The position numbers and the translations under genes were made by a program. This document shows positions 42,655-53,509 of a stretch of 64,000 nucleotides of DNA, in pieces. Below the pieces are notes generated by a model that did no database searches, was not told the DNA's origin, and saw only the letters and a program-made list of their open reading frames with translations. Position 1 is the stretch's first letter. Every line of letters starts with the position of its first letter. Origin of the DNA: Ascarosepion bandense (Eukaryota; Mollusca; Cephalopoda; Sepiida; Sepiidae); assembly GCA_037127315.1 (NCBI GenBank), contig JBBBDQ010001269.1, positions 1,925,001 through 1,989,000 of the forward strand. The letters are read 5' to 3'.

Positions 42655-42915
42655 AAAAGAAAACTCAACACATCATTTAAATTGGTTATAAATTATAATT
42701 CATTTCAATGAGCGAAATTAGTTCATTTCATCAGACTACATTATATTCATTCCAATCGATACAAAATATTTTACCGGAATATTCTGGTTGTTCCGGTAAC
42801 AAATATTTTACCGAATAGAACGAATATAGTGTGATTTGATGAAATGAGCTAAATTAGCTCATTGAAATAAATTTTAATTTATAACCAATTTAAATGACGC
42901 ATTGAGTTTTTCTTT
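42655..42915. repeat. Inverted repeat with hammerhead-like boxes in both arms
   Basis: The left arm AACTCAACACATCATTTAAA returns as TTTAAATGACGCATTGAGTT. Read outward, each arm carries (C/T)TGATGA-A-ATGA(A/G)CTAA...AGCTCAT-T-GAAA: minus at about 42690-42735, plus at about 42838-42875. In the plus arm the hairpin ATGAGCT/AGCTCAT is perfect. Confidence 0.7.
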
Positions 42916-43026
42916 GTAAATATCATATTGCTCTGGATAACATCCATTGAGCTCTGTATATAGATATATCACTTAATATTTTAAAATAATTTGATCTTGT
43001 TGGTTTATCTGCGCCGTTAAAGGACT

Positions 43027-43031
<5 letters not shown>

Positions 43032-43066
<35 letters not shown>
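43032..43066. repeat. (TA)n microsatellite
   Basis: About 17 TA units. Confidence 0.9.
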
Positions 43067-43071
<5 letters not shown>

Positions 43072-43192
43072 ATTATATTTTAGAACATGTACATAACTTC
43101 TCTATATATAATCGCTACGAAGGCGCGTCCGTTTCTGCATCGGAGTACCGATGCTTCATCAGGCGATGTGGTACTGGGAATCCTTTTCATTT
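43067..43192 (-). repeat. PLE-type terminal repeat with hammerhead-like motif, copy 1
   Basis: The 125-bp block is repeated directly at 43590-43720. On the minus strand CCTGATGA-A-GCATCGG-TACT-CCGATGC-A-GAAAC has a 7-bp perfect stem between the CUGANGA and GAAA boxes. It ends with ATATTCCAGTACCACATCG-type flank. Spacing of about 400 bp between the two copies suggests a pseudo-LTR pair or tandem arrangement. Confidence 0.7.
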
Positions 43193-43589
43193 TCATTTAT
43201 GTCGTTTTGTTAGGGGTATTGGCTGGGGGGGTTTGATGTTGTGATATTTCGTTGATAGTTGGAATTTTTTGTGGGGAGTGTTATTGTGTGTTGGAGGGTG
43301 TTAGCAAGATAATGTAGTCAGTCTGTGACCGTTGGAATTTATTAGATGGTGTGGACATTTTTTTGTTTATTTTTATTTTTGCAGAGTCTTTAAAAATCGG
43401 TGTAAGTTTCAGCGAAATGTCGAAACTTACTTTTTCCATGTTCAGTTTTTATTTTAATGGTAAGAGTGCTCAACTTAATTTAGGAGCGGGTTATCCGAGT
43501 GAATGCAGAACGAAGAATTCTTTCCACGTCCAAAACATTAATTTAAAACAGTGCTCAATATATAATTTTCTATATAGAGCTGTGAATAT
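43193..43589. other. Spacer between the two 125-bp terminal repeats
   Basis: G- and T-rich at its left (GGCTGGGGGGGTTTGATG) and then AT-rich. A 90-codon frame at 43351-43623 has no recognisable domain. No RT motif is seen. Confidence 0.45.
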
Positions 43590-43711
43590 TTATTATAAAT
43601 TATATTTTAGAACATGTACATAACTTTTCTATATATAATCGCTACGAAGCCGCGTCCGTTTCTGCATCGGAGTACCGATGCTTCGTCAGGCGATGTGGTA
43701 CTGGGAATCTT

Positions 43712-43720
<9 letters not shown>
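43590..43720 (-). repeat. PLE-type terminal repeat with hammerhead-like motif, copy 2
   Basis: Near-identical to 43067-43192. On the minus strand the box is CTGACGA instead of CTGATGA, a change at the N position of CUGANGA that hammerheads tolerate. The hairpin and GAAAC are unchanged. Confidence 0.7.

Positions 43721-43767
<47 letters not shown>
43717..43767. repeat. (TA)n microsatellite
   Basis: About 25 TA units directly after terminal repeat copy 2. Confidence 0.9.
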
Positions 43768-43771
<4 letters not shown>

Positions 43772-43869
43772 TAATTATGTAGTTTTTGTCATAATTAAAT
43801 TAGATCAGTAAACAGTTGTATCAAAACCTGTTCAATGTAATTATATTGTAGAAATTTGGAATATTTTTT

Positions 43870-44180
43870 TTGTAAACGTGTTATTACTGATGTAGACCCA
43901 AAGTCGGGGCCACGGAAAGAAAACACGGAACACGGGTTAGAGGTAAAAGAAGGATATATTAAACAGAAGGGTTACAAAGAATAGTGTAAAAGTAAGCGGA
44001 CCTTACGGAGGTGTCCAACATTGGTAGCCGTACGCGGCTGCGCACTACTGGTAATACTCCTCACATGATACAACTATTCACATAGTAATATAGAACTGGA
44101 AGAGTCCATGATGTGGGTAATTATGGGTCTCACAACAATTACGCAGGAGAGGTTTTCACTTTTTCGGTGTCTTCAGGCGA
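43870..44180. other. Moderately GC stretch, possible LTR or element fragment
   Basis: CCAAAGTCGGGGCCACGGAA, GGTAGCCGTACGCGGCTGCG and ACAACAATTACGCAGG stand out from AT-rich surroundings. On the minus strand CTGAAGA-CACC-GAAAAA-GTG-AAAAC (44150-44180) again has the CUGANGA-hairpin order with a damaged GAAA. No partner in the window, so identity is open. Confidence 0.3.
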
Positions 44181-44222
44181 CTTGCAATAACTGATCTTAT
44201 AATTTTTTTCGTTGTTTTTTTT

Positions 44223-44425
44223 TAAACGCTCACAAAACATGGATATTTTATGAACGCGCAATTTTCAAAATTAGAAGTTACAACATATATTATGACCACG
44301 TGTGATCATACTAACAAATACCTATTAGGCTCATACAATCACAGATGAAAATATTCTAACTTCTACTTTTGAAAATTGTGCGTTCATAAAAAGAATCTTG
44401 TTACGTGAGCGTTTAAAAAAAACTG
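44223..44425. repeat. Foldback element, ~58-bp arms
   Basis: AAACGCTCACAAAACATGGA, GAACGCGCAATTTTCAAAAT and TAGAAGTTA on the left return in complement as TAACTTCTACTTTTGAAAAT, TGTGCGTTC and ACGTGAGCGTTT on the right, around a 65-bp centre. Confidence 0.8.
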
Positions 44426-44689
44426 TAAAATCAGTTCTTATAACACAGAAAATATATAACACAGAAAATGTATATAGACACAGAAAATGTATAAACCTGG
44501 GTTGCATAATAAGTTGTTTATAAATTAAACATATATAAATATATTTTTCTGAACATATACTGTTAAATATAACAGGCAATGGTTGTCTGTTATTCATAAT
44601 CATGGTCCGTTCTAAACATCGTGTTTTGGCTTTAATTTCAGGTGAAAATAAAGACAAAAACTGTCCAGCATATAGATACTTTTTTATGC

Positions 44690-45470
44690 TGGTTCTAAGG
44701 TTTCAGCTCACATGAGCCATCTTCAGAGAGATTACACGGACGTTAGCATAATGACATCCACTGATATTATTTTGTGTTGACATAAAACATCGCTATACGA
44801 TGATAATAATCACCGAATAGCAGACGCAGATCGTAAATTTGTAATGCGGTTCTATAACGTCACACCACGTGAGAGACCGTAATATTAAGAGAACCATATG
44901 TCTAAATGCAATGTAATGTGTTGTTATTAGATTGATATGTGATTTTAGTAAATGTGGATTTCTTGATTTAATGTAGGTGGCCTCCAATATCTGAAGACTC
45001 TTTTTAATGTGTGCATGGGTTTTATTGAGTTATTGTATAAAGTCTGTGTAATAGTACATACATGACTGTGTTTTTCTAAGAAATGTCGTTTAGTTGAACA
45101 GAATGGTGACAGCTCCGTCTATGGGAGAGCGTGGTTGTATTGAAACCAGTATATGTAGTTGGGTCTATTATTAGTACCAGAAATACAATCTCTGAACGGG
45201 CATGTAAATTGATACACTTCATTGGTTTTCTGTAGAGGATTTAGTGGTGTGAGTGTAGGGTTATTAGAGACTATAAGATCAATTGTTTTTAATTTTTTTA
45301 TAATATATGATGAGCTTAATTTGTTTAGTTGGTTTAACATTTTACTTATTATATTTTCGAGTGCAGTTTCATCATGTTTGTAATTATTATGCATTTGGTT
45401 GCAATAGTATTTAGTTAATAGTGTTCTGTTTATTTTGATGCACACTACCATTATTTAATTTTCACCTAAA
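44690..45470 (-). mobile_element. PLE 3' part: GIY-YIG C-terminus plus terminal hammerhead-like motif
   Basis: Minus frame 45451-45119 ends NPLQKTNEVYQFTCPFRDC then ISGTNNRPNY, the start of a PLE GIY-YIG domain with its CxxxxC motif; the YIG is shifted. Further frames give LEATYIKSRNPHLLKSHIN (about 44990-44930), the usual end of this PLE group. Just downstream on the same strand is CTGAAGA-TGGCTC-ATGT-GAGCT-GAAACC (44742-44705), exactly where a PLE pseudo-LTR hammerhead should be. This links the terminal motif to an actual PLE. Confidence 0.82.
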
Positions 45471-45604
45471 TGTCAAAATACGATGCTTAGAACGGCCATG
45501 ATTAAACATAATAAACATTGAGTGTGTGTTATATTTAATAATATTTGTTTAAATAATTATCTGCTACCTCTATATAATATATGTGTATATAAATATACCA
45601 GCAG

Positions 45605-45979
45605 GATAGCCCGGTGTTGCTCGGGTGTAATGAAAGCTTTAAAAACTAATCCATGGTCCTGGAGCTCAGACTCATTGGACGTTGGCATGAAAGACTAAAA
45701 AGCAATAGTTGTTTACAGTCAAAGCGAAACCGTAGACTGAAAGAAAAATGAATGGATGAAAGTCAAATTTTGATTTCCTGGTATCGATATCAAGTTTTTT
45801 CGTCTTAAACTGAATTTTGAATGCTAAATAAGTCCTCTGAGTGTATGGTATCATGGTTGAGACTAAGAACTACAATTATACCTACTTAGAGCCAAACCCG
45901 AAGCAAAAACTAAAATAAAAAGTCTGAAAAAGATACAGACATACAGGCAGATAAACAGACACACACACAAACATCTTAC

Positions 45980-46029
<50 letters not shown>

Positions 46030-46362
46030 CGATTTTCTGCACTATTGTAAGAACTGGAACTTTGAAACGTCTGAATATCGTTTCTTATGTCTTTGTCTAT
46101 AAGTGTATCAAATTTGATTAAAATCGGACCACTCCTTCTCGAACCCGATTATTTCGATTATCGATTTTCGATATTTATCGAAAGTACCTGGACACAAAAC
46201 CTAGCTAAGAACACTCGCAGACGTTTGTAGTACAAATGTGTAAATTTTCAAGAAAATCAGTTCAGCCGTTTCGGAGTCTATAGGTAACGGACACACAGAC
46301 ACATACAGACACACACACACACACACAGAGACAAAGTTCTATTTATAAATAAGTTTAGATTT
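45605..46362 (+). mobile_element. 760-bp 'GTTTAGAT' repeat, full copy 1
   Basis: Starts GATAGCCCGGTGTTGCTCGG and ends ATTTATAAATAAGTTTAGAT. About 90% alike with 62283-63046 by eye. Contains TGGACGTTGGCATGAAAGAC, TAAAATCGGACCACTCCTTC, a central (TA)n tract (45983-46025) and a (CA)n run before the 3' end. No ORF. A 5'-truncated copy is at 6085-6275. Such 'AGCCCGG-GTTGCTCGGG ... TTCAGCCGTTT' repeats are common in invertebrates; the family is probably LINE-linked, but I cannot name it. Confidence 0.82.
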
Positions 46363-48149
46363 GGATTATTTCTTACTATGCACGTTATTTCCAGTGCCAT
46401 ACATATATGAGTTTCTATCATGGTCTCTTTTTTCTTTCCTTGGAAAAGAATCTTTCTTTCGTAGAAAGTCTCAATCTATGTCGGATTCTATGAATTTCAC
46501 TGTTTAAAAAGATATGTAAATTACTTCCGTTTACTAGGAAAAATCTAATGCTGAACTTCTGAATCCTTAAACTCTGTAGATCTGTTATAGATATGTTTAA
46601 TTGTCCTGACTCTAGTCAGAGGCTCCCTTTTGCCTAACACAGTGAAAAGCATCCAATGCCTCGTAAGTGCGCAGACAGATTAGTTGCCTCCTGTAGTCAG
46701 TCTTTTTCTGGCTTGTAAGCAAATTCTATTATCAGTTTCCTTGAATCAAACTGAAATCGAACAATGAATAAACACTGGCCTCAACTCTCATCTATTGTTA
46801 GCGGAATTTTACGACTCTCCGGCGCACATTTTTATAGACTGATTTTCAAGTGAAATGCCCAAATATGTTAAACGAAATTTTTGCGAGAGTCTATCTGACT
46901 ACGAGTTCTATTTCTCTTATGAATCTGTCATAAACATTTTTGGTCGTAATGCCTTACATGCACGACATGTCTGAATCCGTTTTCTTCCTGTAGATAAGAT
47001 ATTTTGATTATTGTTACAAATAGCGTCAGTCGTTTCATCCAACAACTTTAATTTGACTTAATTTCACAAGTATTGAAGATCGTGTTTTTTTTCTTCACAA
47101 TGATCAGTTATACCTGAATCCAAAGTTTCTCCCAGAACAAAATTCACTAGTTTTTTTTTGTTTTTTTGTTTTGTTTTTGCTTGCTAAATAAGCAGTGAAT
47201 TGAATAAATTTTTACGTTCTTTTCTAAGACAAAATAGGTTATGGAGAGATATCTGCTTCTTGTTGTTTGGCTCAACAATTCCTTAAATATTTTCAGGTGT
47301 ACGAGTAAAATAAGAAAAATAGAAAGTTTCACATATTTCTTTTATTTATGGTAAACTTGTTTCTTCTCTTTTTGCAAGTAGTAAAACTGAATTGAACACA
47401 TCGTGAAGACGGAGTTTCTACGTGGCTGTTGTTGCAGTTATAAGTTCTGTTCATATCATTATCTGATTAAAGATACAATCATTAACTTATGGAAAAACAA
47501 ACAGGGGACAAGAAAGACGTACATTAAATATACACATACGTTTTTTAACTTAAAACAACAACGACATATGCTATGTCATTAGTGTGTCTCCGTTAGAATA
47601 GATTCACTTGCAAAATAAAGCAATTTTCAGTTCAATTTCGATATCGGATATCGTTATTTAATTAGTATAAAATCTAAAATAAAATCTGAGTCTAGGGAGG
47701 ATAAGTGCTATATAACCACAGCTTTTTATAGAGATGATTTATGTTTGATCGCCTTATCAGTCAAACTTCATTTAATAATAAATAGTAATAATAATAAAAC
47801 TAATCGCTCATACTAAAGATTATTAGTTATATAAATAGTAAGTAGATAGACATCGACCACAGGTAAATGAAAGCTTCATTTAAGCTGATATATAACATGG
47901 CAAATATTGTAGTGAGATAAGAAATTAAGAATTAAAATCAACCTTCTTCACTTTTACAAAAATTTACAATGACGTGTGAAATCTTGGTTTTACCCAAATA
48001 GAAAAAGGATTGACTATGTGTTTAAAGAAAAAGTTGAAACCAGATTTCGAAAGTAGGTGTTAAAATTATTGCTGACCAATGGATGCGAATTGCAAGATCA
48101 AAATGGACTTTGCTATCAAGTGCAAAAATCTGAATATTATAAAAAGCTC
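46363..48149. other. Unassigned AT-rich stretch
   Basis: 1.8 kb with no recognisable gene, repeat partner or transposon motif. It may be older intergenic DNA. Confidence 0.35.
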
Positions 48150-48650
48150 CGGTCAGAGTCAATCAGTTAGTCAGATGGGAGCCGCAAGACGAAACAACTA
48201 AAATGTAACTTCAACTTCAAATCGACCCGGAGATAAGGTTAGGTCGCACCTTGTTCTCTTTCTTTTGCTGATTTCCTTTACTTCTTCTTCTTCATCCAAA
48301 GACATTCCTACCAAACAAACTCATACATACGTACGTACGCATATATTCTTTCAACAATTACTACTACGAACATTTTCTACAAATCTTGATACCCATAACT
48401 TTATCGTTGAACACGAACTCTAACCTTAACTTCTTAATAATATTTCTAATTGCACATTAACTTTTACAACTTGTGTTATTTTTTCCTTTTAAGAAATTTC
48501 TATTTTAAAATGCAAAATCTAATAACCTATTATTCCACACTTCTACACTAATTCACACATTCCAACCTGATGAAAACCTGATAATTCTGATGATGATAAT
48601 ACGGGATAAAAACTATAAGCTGTAAGGAGTTCGGTTAAGTATGACACAAG
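48150..48650 (-). repeat. ~500-bp dispersed repeat, copy 2
   Basis: Inverted partner of 40470-41000, 7.5 kb away. Differences include small indels; the palindromic ACGTACGTACG word is kept in both. Confidence 0.75.
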
Positions 48651-48699
48651 GCTGAATCAAAAAAAAAAATTAACCAGCCCCCTACGGCTACAATATTAA

Positions 48700-49099
48700 C
48701 AAATGAATAGGACCTACCTGAATAAGGATTTAGAATCGGAATACGAATCAACGGAAAGGAAATTGAAAGAAAAAAAAATGAAAAAACTAAAAAAGAAAAG
48801 ATAGACGTTTTAAGAAAGTCAAACAAAATGTTACATCTGAATTATATAGTATATACATTATATAGATGAACAGACCTAGATTGACCGATAGTGTTGGGAA
48901 AGACGTCATAAAAGGGGAGGTGACTTTATCCCTAAATGTGAAACCAAGTTATGCCCCTTAATTGGAACTCTCTAGGACAACATAGAAAAATGGGGATTTC
49001 AAGATGGTCATCTAGCATCCTCAAATGTCACCATTAATCTATCTCTACCTGTAATCACTGCCATGTTTCACATCTATTATTACCCAGTAATAAATGAAA
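48700..49099. other. Unassigned stretch
   Basis: No recognised motif. Possibly contains decayed upstream Gypsy sequence, but no frame supports it. Confidence 0.3.
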
Positions 49100-50325
49100 T
49101 TTATCAAAGTTCGAATGCATCTGGTAGGCGGTTTCCGAAAACAGTCTTTTGAAAAATATTCTTCAATGGAACAGGTTATCTAAATTCAAATCAATATTTG
49201 AAAAACACCAAATCCCTTCTGAGTTTGTGACTACTGCTCACACATTACAACTTATCCTTATTTGTTGTTTCGGATGCTTCAGATTAGGACAATGGAGTTG
49301 AAATTTTCCATAGATTTCTTGGTGGAAATGAAAAAACAATTACACAGTATACTTACACAAACTGAGCGAAATTAAAAGGAAAACTTGGCAATTGCTTTTA
49401 CCACCAAAGATATTCTAAAAGATGCTTTATTGATACCCCACTTTACCCTGATCAGAGATGACAAGACTCTTGTCAGAAGTTCGGGTCCAAATAAAGGCTT
49501 CCCAGTCTATATAGCCAACCGTCTGGGCCACGATAATTTTGGGCTATAATTTCTCTATCAAGTATCAGCCCAGGATCCGCATTGGCCATGCAGATGCTTA
49601 TCCAAGCTCTTCACGTTGCTAGCAAGCGAAAGATAGAGTTGTTGCTGCTGTATCTGTGAAACCAAAAAATATATAGCACTTGTGTCTACAAATAGGGCAC
49701 TACCAGTTACATGAATTATGATCCGGGAAGCTATAATAGCAAATACATTGCTACATGAGTCCGCGATGTACATTCACTCCACAAATTGACCAAAGATATG
49801 TGCTTACAGGCAGCTCTAATCATTCTTAAAGCGTTGATCTTCATTGTGCAAAGTTAATGTAATCATTTTGCTCGGAGAACGCATCGAAGTACCACAAAAA
49901 TTGCAAAATAGATTTCTCAAACAATTTCATTACAAACATCAAGAAAATAATCCGAATGAAGGCCCGATCGCCCGGTTACATTCGAAACTCGGTCAAAATT
50001 GCTCAAAGTTCCATCAGGTATTAAAATATCCCCGATAAAACACAATGTGTTTGTGGCCAGCCTAAGAAATTCCATGGTCACAACATCGTATTGATTTTGA
50101 TGGACCAATCAATGGACAAGGTTACTTAATCGCGCCACATCTGAAGAAACAATAACAAAGCTACAAGTGCTTAGCAGATTTGCAATCCCAGAAATCTTAG
50201 CCTCCGAAAATGGTAGTATATTTACCGTAGTAGAATTCTCAGATTTCTGTCGACAGAAGGGCTTTAAGCACATCAGTTCCTCACCGATTATACTTTGGAT
50301 TTTATCAAGGATCTCTCACTGGTGA
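49100..50325 (+). mobile_element. Gypsy pol fossil: RNase H and integrase
   Basis: Through many shifts the order is VVSDASD (RNase H start, about 49265), HRFLGGNEKTI, then LGYNFSIKYQP and GHADAYPSSS (about 49540-49600, RNase H-integrase junction). Integrase core pieces follow: IDFDGPINGQGYLI (about 50094-50135), ETITKLQVLSRFAIPEILAS and ENGSIFTVVEFSDFCRQKGF (about 50145-50265), then KHISSSP. The catalytic second Asp (DN in the family) is changed to EN. The 3' end is cut by a LINE fragment at 50328. Dead copy. Confidence 0.8.
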
Positions 50326-50327
50326 CT

Positions 50328-50690
50328 TTTCTCGAGCCACAAGATTAGCAACTAGATCCACCCTTTTACTGTGAAACCGATAAATTGTAAACGCAAATTC
50401 TACACCAGCAGCTTCCATACTCGCACTTCCCATCTGTAGAATTCCCTTCTGTTTATTTGCTTTCCTGACAGCTACAATCTTCAAGAATTCAAATGAAAAA
50501 TCAATAGTAATCTCCAGCCTCACTAACTTGCATCCTCTGTCTCATGCACTTTTCTTCGTCCACCCCACTCTCATAAGTATTCTCATCTTTCTGCTACCCT
50601 CTTCCTGACACCCCCTGCAACCTCTCATAACATTCCTTCTATGTAACCTCCTGCACAACAGTGGCAGTAAAATGCTTTGCTTGTGGCCAC
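50328..50690 (+). mobile_element. Jockey/I-like LINE subfamily 3, 3' end, decayed
   Basis: ATRLATRSTLLL-type words (GCCACAAGATTAGCAACTAG), CCTGACAGCTACAATCTTCA, AATTCAAATGAAAAATCAAT and the 3' UTR CTCCTGCACAACAGTGGCAG, TAAAATGCTTTGCTTG. It sits at the broken end of the Gypsy fossil. Confidence 0.78.
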
Positions 50691-50784
50691 ACGATTATAT
50701 ATCGCTCATTCAGTGAAATGAATTAGAGCGCTCTAGTTATTGGGCACGTATAATAATATGCGCTAAAACGTCTGCCTACTTCCG

Positions 50785-50922
50785 CCGAACGCCAATAGCC
50801 CAGGGGTAGAGTCGCCGACTGACGCCATTTCGGTCAGGTTTCAATCCTGGGTAAAAAAGCAATCGGAGTCTAACCGTACTGATGAGCTGTGATACGGCGA
50901 AACAGATCTGTATGCGGATGAC
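50785..50922 (+). mobile_element. tRNA-headed SINE with hammerhead domain, copy 3
   Basis: A box CCAATAGCCCAGGGGTAGAG, B box GGTTTCAATCCTGG, 20-bp linker, hammerhead at 50866-50922, then (TA)n and (TG)n. Pairs head-on with the minus copy at 50999-51135, making an inverted repeat with arms of about 135 bp and a 75-bp centre. Confidence 0.85.
50866..50922 (+). ncRNA. Hammerhead ribozyme candidate, copy 3
   Basis: GAGTCTAACCGTA, CTGATGA, stem II GCTGT-GAT-ACGGC (with a U-G pair), GAAA, CAGATCTG, GTA, then TGCGGATGAC. Stem I pairs CCGTA with TGCGG (one G-U), and GTC with GAC beyond an internal loop. The cleavage triplet is GUA, which hammerheads can accept. Confidence 0.75.
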
Positions 50923-50923
50923 A

Positions 50924-50959
<36 letters not shown>

Positions 50960-50962
<3 letters not shown>

Positions 50963-50991
50963 ATACGGCGAAAAAGATCTGTCTGTTATAT
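50960..50991 (+). repeat. Fragment of the hammerhead domain
   Basis: TGATACGGCGAAAAAGATCT then GTCTGT is the second half of stem II through the cleavage site, standing alone between TG and TA repeats. It suggests slippage or template switching at the SINE 3' end. Confidence 0.7.
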
Positions 50992-50998
50992 ATATATT

Positions 50999-51135
50999 GT
51001 CATCCGCAGTCAGATCTGTTTCGCCGTATCACAGCTCATCAGTACGGTTAGACACCGATTGCTCCTTAACCCAGGCTCGAAACCCAACCGAATTGGCGTC
51101 AGTCGGCGACTCTACCCCTGGACTAGCACCGGACT
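50999..51135 (-). mobile_element. tRNA-headed SINE with hammerhead domain, copy 4
   Basis: On the minus strand: A box near 51125-51110, B box GGGTTTCGAGCCTGG (51087-51073), hammerhead at 51055-50999. Core CTGATGA and GAAA and stem II are intact, but the cleavage triplet reads GAC instead of GUC, which should block cleavage. Inverted partner of 50785. Confidence 0.82.
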
Positions 51136-51559
51136 AGACTAGACCTAGCAGCAATGTTCTGAGCCTGAAAGAATGTTAGATATGTAGAAAACATTCTGTG
51201 TAGGAAAATTGCCTAATGCGACACAGTGGATCAACATTTCTTATTGTATAAAAAAAACTATCGAATCGATATAATCATTCAATTTTATCTTAGTGGTAAA
51301 CGATAAACTAAGAAGGCACAAGGATTCGCTCTCTTAGAGACTAACACATGCCATACTGATAGCGGTCCGAAGAAGTTCTCACCGGCGTTTAATAGTTAGC
51401 GGTCTTGTTTTGGAGGCGTTAAATTTACAAAGTCATTCCTTGACACAATATGTGAGAGAAGTACTAATTATATACATGAATAAATTCGTATCTTTATGAT
51501 AATTATTGTTAAGTAGATATCCGACGATTGGCTTACATATTAAAACTAGTGCAGTGTTT
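51136..51559. other. Unassigned stretch
   Basis: AT-rich with no recognised feature. Confidence 0.35.
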
Positions 51560-51897
51560 CTCAATCGATGCCGTAACTTCTACTCCAATAGTTTCTTTCC
51601 TCGCACTTCCCGACTGTGGAATTCTCTTCCAAACGATTGCTTCCCCGACGGCTACAATCTCCAGGAGTTTAAATGTAAGGTCAATAGACACCTCCTAACA
51701 CACTAACCTGCTCCCATTCTATCAAACACTCTTCCCATCTGCCCAACCCTCATCCTCGCTATCCTTACTCATCTGTCACCTTCCTCCTGACATTCCCTAT
51801 GTCTAACCACTCCTTCTGTTTACCTTCCCCTATGTAGCCCCATGCGCAATAGTGGCAGTGGAATGCCTTGCTTGGGGTGAGATGATTAAAAAAAAAA
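51560..51897 (+). mobile_element. Jockey/I-like LINE subfamily 3, 3' end
   Basis: Frame to 51706: NFYSNSFFPRTSRLWNSLPN then DCFPDGYNLQEFKCKVNRHL. The 3' UTR ends TGCCTTGCTTGGGGTGAGAT and poly(A). Nearly identical over about 285 bp to 61397-61690, so both are recent. Confidence 0.9.
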
Positions 51898-52202
51898 TGC
51901 CCTCGGGCGTATTAATACGACCTGAAAGGTAGCCAGACTTCAGTTAAGAGAAACGTCATCTCTTAATTAGTCTAATATTTTAAGAATATTTACTTTCAAA
52001 ACTTTTAGATACCAGAGTCATGCTATCGTTGTCTAATCAAAATCTTTTCAATTAATATTTCAAACTCGATACTAAACTGCTTAATCTTTAACTATAGGAA
52101 TCAACCCTTATCTGGATCATAAGAATCAATGCAACCAGTCTTTTTTAGGTTGATAATATGTGCTTCGTAGGAATATACGCAATTTTGAATTCATAGTTTT
52201 CT
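51898..52202. other. Unassigned stretch
   Basis: No recognised feature. Confidence 0.35.
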
Positions 52203-52395
52203 TTCTCCTAGACCTGTTGCGATCCAAAGCTATAAAACCCAATCTGTTCCTATTATTTACTCATAGCTGAGAGGAGAAGACTTGGTTTAATACCTTTCCC
52301 AAGAGGATTAACAGGTAAGTGATTATAATGACCTCCACTGGAATTCGAACTCGGCTTTCCGGTTCCGTAATCCGAACCGTAATCCAATATTTAAG
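52203..52395 (-). mobile_element. tRNA-derived SINE (hairpin-tail family), partial
   Basis: AAAACCCAATCTGTTCC, GGTTTAATACCTTTCCCAAG, GGAATTCGAACTCGGCTTTC (reverse B box) mark the head and middle. The tail with the hairpin is missing. Confidence 0.78.
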
Positions 52396-52519
52396 AAGCA
52401 ATAGATAATCATTTCTCTTTTACCTTCCTCAAACTAATTAGATCAGTCATTATCGGTCTGTACATGATATCAGATTTGGCAAAAAACACTGCAAATGAAA
52501 ACTGTACCGTTTAAATATA

Positions 52520-52905
52520 CACTACCGGCCACAATTATTAGGCCACCCAGTTTTAAAAAAATTATGTATTTCATATTATTTTAGTATTCATTGCCAAGTG
52601 GATAATTCTAAATGAAAATAGATTGGTTCTTTTGTTATTATCACTTTGCAAAATTTTACAAGGCAGCCAGGAAGCCTTTGCTTCGGCCAGCCAATAAGAA
52701 GAAGAGACTAGTATGGGGAAGACAGCACAAAAACTGAACACCAGAACAGTTCATTTGACGCACATATAATTGTGGGTCAAAAAAAAAAAAAGAACCATTC
52801 TATTTTCATTTAGAATTATCCACTTGACAAAAAATACTAAATATATATGAAATATATCATTTCTATGAACAAACTACGGTGGCCTAATAATTATGGCCGG
52901 TAGTG
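52520..52905 (+). mobile_element. Tc1-type MITE, copy 2, with transposase remnant
   Basis: Terminal repeats CACTACCGGCCACAATTATT and AATAATTATGGCCGGTAGTG, flanked by TA (52518-52519 and 52906-52907). The interior retains a transposase piece reading TARKPLLRPANKKKRLVWGR (plus shift), then QHKN and TPEQF, characteristic of Tc1 transposases upstream of the catalytic core. So this is an internally deleted autonomous Tc1, not a random MITE. Confidence 0.88.
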
Positions 52906-52909
52906 TACA

Positions 52910-53509
52910 ATGAAATGTTTTCAAAAGAAATGCTTTCATAGCAATTTCTAATTTCATCACTAATTTTTCTTTACTAACAATTCAAGTACGTCAAAGAAAT
53001 TTTCTTATTCTCCAAGTGAGCCCTGAACTAAATTTTATGAAGAAACAATGCACTAATTCATGTTATCTGAGATGGATACTATCGACCTCGATAAAAAAAT
53101 AATATTATTTGAAAGTTATAATATTTCTTGTTGCCAGAAGAAAAAGATGATTGTAATAAAAAAAGATTATCATATTCAGATGCTTATTATTGAATATAGA
53201 TCTAAATTTAAAATGAAAATGGAGTAGCCACGCATGTCTGAGGATGTCCTTCTACTAAAGCTGATAAATGATCCCTATTGTGGTTTGTACTGCAACTATT
53301 TTCAGCGGATATTATTTGGTTTCTGTAAGAGCGCGTTATCAACAATCTGTACAAAGCCACCTCGGTCACAATGACTTGGTCACTTCGTGCTAATAAGCTT
53401 TCTGTCTACTAAGTTTCACTCACATGTCTTGTGTCAACCTGGTGTATGGTTTTCAGGTACTATGCTGTACCTTTTTATTTGTTACACATTAAATAAATCA
53501 ATTCACATC
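52910..53509. other. Unassigned stretch
   Basis: AT-rich. The last ~120 bp may be the body of the SINE whose head follows. Confidence 0.35.
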
